Positions 57,952-64,000 of a DNA stretch of 64,000 nt are shown here, in pieces. Each line of letters opens with the position of its first letter. Positions within the stretch are counted from its first letter, which is position 1. Below the pieces are notes generated by a model. The model saw only the letters and a program-made list of their open reading frames with translations. It had not been told where the DNA came from and ran no database searches. The stretch is from the NCBI RefSeq assembly GCF_006538165.1, contig NZ_BDLU01000032.1, forward strand, positions 124,001 through 188,000. Direction: 5' to 3'. The position numbers and the translations under genes are program-made. Source of the DNA: Komagataeibacter diospyri (GTDB lineage: Bacteria; Pseudomonadota; Alphaproteobacteria; Acetobacterales; Acetobacteraceae).

Positions 57952-58865
57952 TTCCTGTTACGTCCCAGCCCCAGCCGCACGGTTATGTTGATCATAAGGA
58001 TCCCTGCCGTAATCAGCAGCGCGCCGGTCCACGCCAGCGCGGTCCAGTCCTCGTACGCCGCACCGGCGTACTGGTAGATGGTGACCGGCAGGCTGGCCAT
58101 GGGGGCCGCGGGGGAAACCGACCAGTTCATGTTGCCAAGCGAAGTGAACAGCAGGGGCGCCGTCTCGCCCGACACACGGGCCAGGGCAAGCAGGATACCC
58201 GTCGCCACTCCGTCACGCGCGGCCCGCAGGCAGACAAACAGGATGACCCGCCAGCGTGGCGCGCCCAGCGCGATCGCGGCTTCGCGCATGGACAGCGGCA
58301 CAAGACGCAGCATGTCTTCCGTAGTCCGCACCACGACCGGCACCACCAGCATGGACAGCGCCAGCGCCCCAGCCATGCCGGAGAAATGCCCCGTCGGCAC
58401 CACAACGATCATGTAGATGAACAGCCCCACCAGAATGGACGGCGCGGACAGCAGCAGGTCGGATATGAACCGGACCAGATTGATGAACCGCCCGTCGGTG
58501 GCAGTGAATTCCGCAAGATAAATGCCCACCAGCAGTCCCACCGGCGCACCGATCAGCACGGCCAGTCCGGTCTGGATCAGGCTGCCCATTATGGCGTTGG
58601 CAAGACCGCCCCCCTGCCCCGGCGGCAGGGTGACATGCACGAAGGTGATCCAGCGCAGTCCCCCCACCCCGTTGCGCACCAGCACGAACAGGATGGAAAA
58701 CAGCATAAGCAGCACAAGGACCGTGGCAGCCCAGCACAGGCCCGTCGCCACCCGGTCCACCATGCGCCTGCGCATGTCGGACAGGCTGTTGCCCTGCCAC
58801 CGCCCTGATGTGCATGGCGTGGCGGACATGGCCACTGCCTGCGTCACGTTTTGCCTGTCCGCCAT
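57948..58865 (-). CDS. pstA: phosphate ABC transporter permease PstA
   Basis: A 305-aa membrane permease with about six helices. The ABC-permease EAA-like loop is [20 protein letters not shown], and the PstA style is shown by [12 protein letters not shown] and [16 protein letters not shown]. It starts one base after pstC stops, and pstB overlaps its end. Confidence 0.95.
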   Translation of the reverse strand: MADRQNVTQAVAMSATPCTSGRWQGNSLSDMRRRMVDRVATGLCWAATVLVLLMLFSILFVLVRNGVGGLRWITFVHVTLPPGQGGGLANAIMGSLIQTGLAVLIGAPVGLLVGIYLAEFTATDGRFINLVRFISDLLLSAPSILVGLFIYMIVVVPTGHFSGMAGALALSMLVVPVVVRTTEDMLRLVPLSMREAAIALGAPRWRVILFVCLRAARDGVATGILLALARVSGETAPLLFTSLGNMNWSVSPAAPMASLPVTIYQYAGAAYEDWTALAWTGALLITAGILMINITVRLGLGRNRK

Positions 58866-59828
58866 TTATCGACCCGCCGACCGGGTGCGCAGCAGCAGCC
58901 GCGAACAGACCAGCGTTCCAAGTGAAATCAGCATAAGCAGGAAACCCGCAGCCATGAGGGATGAAAATTTCAGGCTTCCCATAGCACTTTCGGGAAATTC
59001 CAGCGCAATCAGCGATGCGATGGTGTTACCGGGGGAAAACAGCGACCAGCCGATATGGTTGGCATTGCCGATAACAAATGTGATCGCCATCGTCTCCCCC
59101 AGTGCGCGGCCCAGCCCCAGCATGATCCCGCCCACTACGGATGTGCGCGACCACGGCAGGATGATGCGGCGCACCACCTCCCACCGCGTCATGCCCAGCC
59201 CATAGGCGCTTTCCTTCAGCACTGCGGGCATGGACAGGAACACGTCGCGCATGACGGCTGAAATGAATGGCGTGATCATGACCGCAAGGATCATGCCCCC
59301 CGTCAGGAAGCCGGTGCCATAGGGCGCGCCACGGAACAGCGGGCCGATGCCTGGCATGCGTCCCAGCGTGTGACTGGCGAAGGGTTCCACGTAATGCGCC
59401 ATGAACGGCACCAGTACCGCAAAGCCCCACATGCCGAAGATGATGGACGGCACCGCTGCCAGAAGCTGGATGAGTGTGCCGATGACCCCTGCAATGCGTG
59501 CCGAAGCGATTTCAGTCAGCCAGACCGCGATGCCAAAGGCCAGCGGCACCGCCAGCGCTATGGCCAGCAGGGCCGTGACCAGCGTGCCGAACACGGGAGC
59601 GGCGGCGCCAAAATGCTGGGTGACGGGGTTCCAGGCCCTGTCGATGATAAAGGCGGGGCCAAATGCCGCAAACGCACCGCGCGCGCCCCACGCCATGACG
59701 GCTACCATGCCCCCAAGCCCCAGCAGGATCAGGGCGGCGGCGCAACGCACGATGGCGGCGAATACGGCATCACCGTTTCCCCTTGCCACCCCCATCAGGG
59801 CTGAAGGGGATGTTGCAGACCGATCCAT
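58866..59828 (-). CDS. pstC: phosphate ABC transporter permease PstC
   Basis: A 320-aa permease with about six helices. PstC hallmarks are WNPVTQHFGAAAPVFGTLVTA, AAVPSIIFGMWGFAVLVPF (quoted in part) and GLGRALGETMAITFVIGN, with the EAA-like loop KESAYGLGMTRWEVVRRIILP (in part: AYGLGMTRWEVVRRI). GGAGGTC precedes the ATG at 59828; the open frame upstream to 59933 is rejected. There is no pstS upstream, unlike the usual pstSCAB order. Confidence 0.95.
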   Translation of the reverse strand: MDRSATSPSALMGVARGNGDAVFAAIVRCAAALILLGLGGMVAVMAWGARGAFAAFGPAFIIDRAWNPVTQHFGAAAPVFGTLVTALLAIALAVPLAFGIAVWLTEIASARIAGVIGTLIQLLAAVPSIIFGMWGFAVLVPFMAHYVEPFASHTLGRMPGIGPLFRGAPYGTGFLTGGMILAVMITPFISAVMRDVFLSMPAVLKESAYGLGMTRWEVVRRIILPWSRTSVVGGIMLGLGRALGETMAITFVIGNANHIGWSLFSPGNTIASLIALEFPESAMGSLKFSSLMAAGFLLMLISLGTLVCSRLLLRTRSAGR

Positions 59829-60007
59829 ACAGAAGACCTCCGCGCCGCCACACGCTTCACTGTTCTCAACATTCGCGCCCGCGGACGCACCGGAATGCGG
59901 GGACCAATACTGGACGGAACGGCGGTTCTGCAACCGTCATGATCGCCTGTGGCCCAAGTTTGCACCAGATCGTTGTATTTTTGTGCAATTCCGACCGTCC
60001 GGACCGC

Positions 60008-60907
60008 TTATTTGCGCACGCTCAGCAGCAGGTCACGCAACACGCCGCGCACGGCCTCGACCGACATGCGCTCCAGCACCAGCGCGTTGGGCTGCACGTC
60101 GGGCGGCCCCATGCGCCGCGCCACGGTCATGCCACGGGTAAATTCTCCCCGACGTTCCACATCGACATGTGCCAGATGGCCACTGAACAGACCGGGGCCG
60201 AGCAACGCCAGCAGCGGAACCACGGGCCGCAGCGTGATATCCACGCCACTGCCCCGCGCGCCCCCATTACGCGCCGCCACCAGTTCGGCATGCACCCGCC
60301 CCGCGACGGAGGCAGGCTTACGTCCCATCGGTTCAAGCTGTTCCATCCACACCGCGTCCGCCTTCAGGCGCGCCGTGCAGTCCAGCGGCACAAGGGTCAC
60401 CGGCACGCCCGCCGCCAGCACCAAAGCTGCGGCTTCCGGGTCGGCCGCGATATTATGTTCGGCAACACCCGTGGCGTCCCCATGAACGTAAAACGCGCCG
60501 CCGTTCACAATCACCCCATGCATGTGCGTAGCAATATCGGGGGCCTGCACCAGCGCAAGCGCAAGCGTGGTCAGCGGGCCGGAACAGCATATGCTCACGC
60601 TGTCCGCCGGGCACGCACGTACCGCCTGCACCAGATTCAGCGCGCCCAGACCATCCTGCCCTGCAGGCACGTCATGACCCGTGCCCCCGGTCAGCGACCC
60701 CGGACATCCCGCATGCACACCCACATCATCCAGCCCGTACTGGTGCAGCAGGTCGCGTGCATGGGTCAGCGCCACAGCAACCTCGGCAGGCTGGCCGCTG
60801 AACAGCACCAGCACCGGGCGCACATGGTCGGGCACCTGCAGGGCCGCCAGCAGGGTCGCCATACCCTGCGCGCCGGGTGTCAGGTCAAGAATGATGGGGC
60901 GAGTCAT
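60008..60907 (-). CDS. nucleoside hydrolase fold protein with degenerate metal site
   Basis: The 299-aa protein has the inosine/uridine-preferring nucleoside hydrolase fold: CSGPLTTLALAL, VIVNGGAFYVHGDATGVAEHNIAADPEAAAL (quoted as GVAEHNIAADPEAA) and VTLVPLDCTARL. The family's N-terminal DxDPGxDDA is LDLTPGAQG here: Asp8 is kept, but the next Asp is Thr10 and the DD pair is Gln14-Gly15. These normally bind the catalytic calcium, so hydrolase activity is doubtful. It may be a binding or regulatory protein. AGGA precedes the ATG at 60907. It lies 22-53 bases after the ABC permease gene on the same strand. Confidence 0.85.
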   Translation of the reverse strand: MTRPIILDLTPGAQGMATLLAALQVPDHVRPVLVLFSGQPAEVAVALTHARDLLHQYGLDDVGVHAGCPGSLTGGTGHDVPAGQDGLGALNLVQAVRACPADSVSICCSGPLTTLALALVQAPDIATHMHGVIVNGGAFYVHGDATGVAEHNIAADPEAAALVLAAGVPVTLVPLDCTARLKADAVWMEQLEPMGRKPASVAGRVHAELVAARNGGARGSGVDITLRPVVPLLALLGPGLFSGHLAHVDVERRGEFTRGMTVARRMGPPDVQPNALVLERMSVEAVRGVLRDLLLSVRK

Positions 60908-60966
60908 GGGCATCCGTCCTGCATTGGGTTGCGCGGTTATCGGTGGTGGTGGCGTGTTACAACAGT

Positions 60967-61746
60967 TCAGTCAACATCCACATGCCTGGGCTGCCAGTAC
61001 AATGCCCGCGCCAGCAGCCTGTCCACGCCCCACCATAACAGCACGGTCATGGCCGCCAGCACCGCGAGTGCGGCGAACATAAGGTCCGTCTGGAAACGGG
61101 TATTGGCCGTCTGCATGAGGAATCCGAGGCCGGAGGACGCGCCCACCCATTCCCCCACAACCGCCCCGATCGGGGCGATGGCCGTGGCCATGCGCACGCC
61201 CGACGCAAAGGATGGCATGGCAGCGGGCAGGCGTACATGCACCAGCACCCGCCAGCGCGTGGCCCCCATCGTGCGGGCAAGGTCCATCCAGCCCGGTTCG
61301 GTCTGGCGCAGGCCATCGCCCAGTGCCGACGTGACAGGAAAGAAAATGACCAGTACCGCCATGACAACCTTGGACGCCATGCCGAATCCGAACCACAGCA
61401 CCAGCAGGGGAGCCAGCGCGAACACCGGCACCGCCTGACTGAGCAGCACCATCGGCATGACCCACCGCCGCAGCGGCGCCCAGACCGCCATGCCGATGGC
61501 AAGCGCGCTGCCCGCCCCGATCCCCAGCGCAAGGCCCAGCAGCGTTTCCTCCAGCGTGGTCAGGGCGGCTGGCGCCAGCTGCGCGCGCTGCGTCCAGACC
61601 GCCCGCGCCACCGCGTCAGGGCCGGGCAGCATATAGGGCGGCACATGCCCCCAGCGCGCCAGTGCGGCCCACACGGCCACCAGGCCGGCCAGCGTGACAA
61701 GCGGGCGCAGCAGCCGCATGGCCGACGAACCTGTCATGACGGTCAT
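60967..61746 (-). CDS. ABC transporter permease, ThiX-like
   Basis: A 259-aa permease with about six membrane helices and the EAA loop LARTMGATRWRVLVHVRLPA. The segment VGEWVGASSGLGFLMQTANT followed by DLMFAALAVL is characteristic of the nitrate/taurine/thiamine-precursor family and closest in style to ThiX, which imports pyrimidine precursors of thiamine. It overlaps the ATPase gene by four bases. No substrate-binding protein (ThiY) is present in the neighbourhood. The substrate is therefore inferred. Confidence 0.85.
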   Translation of the reverse strand: MTVMTGSSAMRLLRPLVTLAGLVAVWAALARWGHVPPYMLPGPDAVARAVWTQRAQLAPAALTTLEETLLGLALGIGAGSALAIGMAVWAPLRRWVMPMVLLSQAVPVFALAPLLVLWFGFGMASKVVMAVLVIFFPVTSALGDGLRQTEPGWMDLARTMGATRWRVLVHVRLPAAMPSFASGVRMATAIAPIGAVVGEWVGASSGLGFLMQTANTRFQTDLMFAALAVLAAMTVLLWWGVDRLLARALYWQPRHVDVD

Positions 61747-62468
61747 TGCAGCATCCGCCGCAGAAGCATGGACTGCGCTGCCAGAACGCCCGGGTCATCC
61801 ACCGCGCGCGGCACGGCGCCCGCCGGGACATCCATGGCGTCCAGCCGTGCGGGATGGCCGGACATGAGCAGCATACGGTCCGCCAGCCGGCAGGCTTCCA
61901 GCGGGTCATGGGTAATCAGCACCACGGTCCGGCCTGCCAGCATCCGCCCGGCCAGATCCTGCATGCGTGCCCGGGTCACACTGTCCAGCGCGGAAAAGGG
62001 TTCATCCATCAGCACAACGGGACGGTCTTCATACAGCACGCGCGCCAGCGCCACACGCTGCCGCATGCCACCCGACAGCGTGGCCGGAAGGTCCGCCACA
62101 TGCGACGACAGACCCACGCAGTCCAGCAGATGCCCCGCCCTGCCCCGGTCCACCCGGTCACCGCGCAGGCGCGCGCCCAGCATGACATTGTCCATGACAG
62201 TGGCCCAGGGCAGCAGCAGGTCCTGCTGTCCCATCCACGCGACCCGCCCGGCAAGCGACTGCCCGTCTGCCGCCGCGACACGCCCGTAATCAGGTGCAAC
62301 CAGCCCACCCAGCATGCGCAGTAGCGATGTCTTGCCAACGCCACTGGCACCCAGCAGCACGGTCATGATCCCGGCCCCGATGCACAGGTCCAGATTACGG
62401 AAAAGCGGTGCGGCCCCAAAATCCAGCCCCACCCCTTCCAGCTGGATGGCAGGGGGCGCAGGCATCAT
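61743..62468 (-). CDS. ABC transporter ATP-binding protein, ThiZ-like
   Basis: A 241-aa ATPase with Walker [18 protein letters not shown] loop [16 protein letters not shown], signature [16 protein letters not shown] and Walker [20 protein letters not shown]. The motif [10 protein letters not shown] with [10 protein letters not shown] is typical of ThiZ/SsuB-type ATPases. It overlaps rnhA upstream by four bases and the permease gene downstream by four, forming one transcript with thrB and rnhA. Confidence 0.88.
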   Translation of the reverse strand: MMPAPPAIQLEGVGLDFGAAPLFRNLDLCIGAGIMTVLLGASGVGKTSLLRMLGGLVAPDYGRVAAADGQSLAGRVAWMGQQDLLLPWATVMDNVMLGARLRGDRVDRGRAGHLLDCVGLSSHVADLPATLSGGMRQRVALARVLYEDRPVVLMDEPFSALDSVTRARMQDLAGRMLAGRTVVLITHDPLEACRLADRMLLMSGHPARLDAMDVPAGAVPRAVDDPGVLAAQSMLLRRMLQ

Positions 62469-62968
62469 TTTCCACGCTTGGGATAGGGAATGCCAAGCGC
62501 GTCACGCGCGGCGGTGGCCATCTGGTCCACGCGTTCATTGTTTACGTCGCCGGAATGGCCACGGACCCATTTCCACTCGATTTCATGCTTCGCGCTGACA
62601 TCCAGCAGCCGCCGCCACAGATCCATGTTCGCCACCGGGTCGCCCGATGCATTGCGCCATTTGCGCCGCACCCAGCCCGTGCTCCACCGTGTAATGCCAT
62701 TGCGCACATATTCGCTGTCGGTATGCAGCACGACACGACAGGGACGCTTCAGCGCCTCCAGCGCCTCGGCGGCGGCGGTCAGCTCCATGCGGTTATTGGT
62801 GGTTTCCGCCTCGCCCCCCGACAGTTCACGCTCCTGCCCGCGACAGCACAGCAATGCCCCCCAGCCACCGGGGCCGGGATTGGGCTTGCACCCGCCATCT
62901 GTCCAGATTTCCACAAGATCAGTGGTGGGGGCCACGTTTTCGACAGGGGCCACGTCCTCGTTCATCAC
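62465..62968 (-). CDS. rnhA: ribonuclease HI
   Basis: RNase HI cuts RNA in RNA-DNA hybrids. The 167-aa enzyme has all four catalytic acids: Asp in [16 protein letters not shown], Glu in NNRMELTAA, Asp in [10 protein letters not shown] and Asp in NNERVDQMA, and the basic handle [15 protein letters not shown]. It overlaps thrB by four bases. The N-terminal 20 residues are an extra tail. A second ATG lies three bases in. Confidence 0.96.
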   Translation of the reverse strand: MMNEDVAPVENVAPTTDLVEIWTDGGCKPNPGPGGWGALLCCRGQERELSGGEAETTNNRMELTAAAEALEALKRPCRVVLHTDSEYVRNGITRWSTGWVRRKWRNASGDPVANMDLWRRLLDVSAKHEIEWKWVRGHSGDVNNERVDQMATAARDALGIPYPKRGK

Positions 62969-63933
62969 AGGAAACCTTCATCCATGCGGGACGCGAAGAA
63001 TTCCATACGCGCCAGATAGTCCAGCGGGTCCTTGCGCGTCACCAGCGCATCCGCGGGCGTATTGATCCAGTCATACAGACGGGTGAGCGCGAAACGGATG
63101 GCGGCACCCGTGGCAAGGGTGGCAAGGGCCGCCTCCTCCGCATCCTCCAGCGGGCGGACATGGCGATAGGCTTCCACCATGGCGCGCGCACGGGTTGGCA
63201 CGAAACGGCCAGCGTCATCAAAGCACCACGCATTGATGGTAATGGCCAGATCGTACGCATACCAGTCGGTACAGGCGAAATAGAAATCGATGATGCCCGA
63301 CAGCTTTCCATCACGGAAAAAGACATTGTCGGGGAAAAGATCGGCATGGATCTGCCCGCGCGGCAGGGACGGGTTGTTGCCCGTGCCGGGCCATGCGGGC
63401 AGCACGCGCGCCAGCGTATCCGCGATCGCACGCATCAGCCCGGGCCGGACTTCGTCCCCCCGTGCCCGGCAGGCCCGCAGCAGATCCGTCCATGCCTGCG
63501 GTCCCATGGAATTGGGGCGTTCGGCCACGTAGCCTTCACCCAGCAGGTGCAGCCGCGCCATGGCCGCACCCACCTGTGCGCACATGTCCACATCGACCTC
63601 CCGCGCTCCACGGCCGGGCAGGAAGGTGGTGATGGCGGCGGGACGGCCGGACAGCGTGCGCAGCGTGCGCCCCTGCCGGTCAGCCACCGGCAGGGGGCAC
63701 GACAGCCCGTGCTGCGCCAGATACTGCATGAGCCCAAGGAACCATGGCAGTTCATCGGGGTTCACCCGACGCTCGTATAACGTCAGGATGAAGGTGGCCT
63801 GTGTGGTCTTCAGCAGGAAGTTGCTGTTTTCCACACCTTCCGCAATGCCGTGGCAGGCGACGGGCCTGCCGATGTCATAGCCTTCCAGAAACGCAGCCAG
63901 CGCATCTTCCGGCACTTCGGTATAGACTGCCAT
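62965..63933 (-). CDS. thrB: homoserine kinase, APH-type
   Basis: This 322-aa kinase phosphorylates homoserine in threonine synthesis; it belongs to the aminoglycoside-phosphotransferase-like ThrB type found in alphaproteobacteria. Signatures are [20 protein letters not shown], catalytic [11 protein letters not shown] and metal-binding [18 protein letters not shown]. It sits 13 bases after ispH and overlaps rnhA, the conserved ispH-thrB-rnhA order. Confidence 0.95.
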   Translation of the reverse strand: MAVYTEVPEDALAAFLEGYDIGRPVACHGIAEGVENSNFLLKTTQATFILTLYERRVNPDELPWFLGLMQYLAQHGLSCPLPVADRQGRTLRTLSGRPAAITTFLPGRGAREVDVDMCAQVGAAMARLHLLGEGYVAERPNSMGPQAWTDLLRACRARGDEVRPGLMRAIADTLARVLPAWPGTGNNPSLPRGQIHADLFPDNVFFRDGKLSGIIDFYFACTDWYAYDLAITINAWCFDDAGRFVPTRARAMVEAYRHVRPLEDAEEAALATLATGAAIRFALTRLYDWINTPADALVTRKDPLDYLARMEFFASRMDEGFL

Positions 63934-63946
63934 GTGGGAATACGGT

Positions 63947-64000
63947 TCAGCCCAGTGGCGCCGGCAGGCGGAAGGCCACGTTTTCTTCCTTGACGGTGAT
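63947..64000 (-). CDS. ispH: 4-hydroxy-3-methylbut-2-enyl diphosphate reductase, C-terminal end (runs off the window)
   Basis: Only the last 17 codons are visible, ending ITVKEENVAFRLPAPLG and a TGA stop. This resembles the C-terminus of IspH (...EENVxFxLP), the last enzyme of the MEP isoprenoid pathway, and the following thrB-rnhA genes support it. Confidence 0.75.
   Translation of the reverse strand: MTVKEENVAFRLPAPLG

Noticed and set aside
59959..59989. TTGCAC-N17-GTGCAA as a pstC promoter or Pho box
   Set aside because: The spacing suits a promoter but neither half resembles a -10, and it does not match the CTGTCAT direct repeats of a Pho box.
59783..61438. 551-aa open frame on the plus strand across pstC, the nucleoside hydrolase fold gene and the permease
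   Set aside because: It crosses three well-supported minus-strand genes and shows low-complexity His/Arg/Thr content.

Overview
The window is about 64 kb of G+C-rich, densely packed chromosomal DNA. It looks like core genome of an acetic acid bacterium (Acetobacteraceae, Alphaproteobacteria; the Komagataeibacter/Gluconacetobacter group is my best guess from gene order and protein style, not from a search). Typical alphaproteobacterial arrangements support this: nuoABCDEF(G); HU-lon-clpX-clpP-tig; plsX-fabH-ihfA-merR; ffh-rpsP-rimM-trmD-rplS-leuCDB; ispH-thrB-rnhA; DUF177-rpmF; and a SUF operon headed by an Rrf2 regulator. I see no prophage, insertion sequence, CRISPR array or genomic island.

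Layout. 1-5.1 kb (minus): complex I genes nuoA to nuoG, with nuoG cut by the window edge. 5.3-12.6 kb (minus): tRNA-Asp, tRNA-Val, HU, Lon, ClpX, ClpP, trigger factor and tRNA-Leu, a protein-quality-control block. 12.7-17.8 kb: bifunctional NAD(P)HX repair enzyme (minus), then a small membrane protein, a RhlE-like RNA helicase and an RNA m5U methyltransferase (plus). 17.9-24.6 kb (minus): the suf operon, sufR(iscR-like)-sufB-C-D-S-U-T-A, with a perfect 16-bp palindrome upstream. 24.6-29.7 kb: a DUF445 protein, a divergent PEP-carboxylase-family protein and a metallo-beta-lactamase-fold hydrolase. 30-35 kb (minus): fusA, rpmB, a small orphan protein and an Atm1-like ABC exporter. 35.2-39.4 kb (plus): DUF4743/Nudix protein, oligopeptidase B and an AI-2E/PerM-type permease. 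39.4-44 kb (minus): tRNA-Pro, MerR-type regulator, ihfA, fabH, plsX, rpmF and a YceD protein.

44.2-49.2 kb: bamE, an EnvZ-like kinase, rpsU, def, coq9, a MarR regulator and an OmpR-type response regulator; kinase and regulator are on opposite strands about 2.2 kb apart. 49.4-56.3 kb (minus): leuB, leuD, leuC, rplS, trmD, rimM, rpsP and ffh. 56.5-59.8 kb (minus): a periplasmic LTxxQ (Spy/CpxP-like) protein and pstB-pstA-pstC without pstS or phoU. 60-64 kb (minus): a nucleoside-hydrolase-fold protein that has lost key metal-binding aspartates, a ThiX/ThiZ-like ABC permease and ATPase with no substrate-binding protein, rnhA, thrB and the 3' end of ispH.

The window mainly serves respiration, Fe-S assembly, translation, proteostasis and leucine, threonine and fatty-acid synthesis. 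I did not find a clearly new biological system. The observations most worth checking are: the degenerate nucleoside hydrolase beside the solute-binding-protein-less ABC genes; the PEP carboxylase homologue with replaced catalytic residues; the palindromes ahead of the suf regulator and ihfA; a 12-bp inverted repeat clamping tRNA-Pro; and a compact hairpin repeat present twice.
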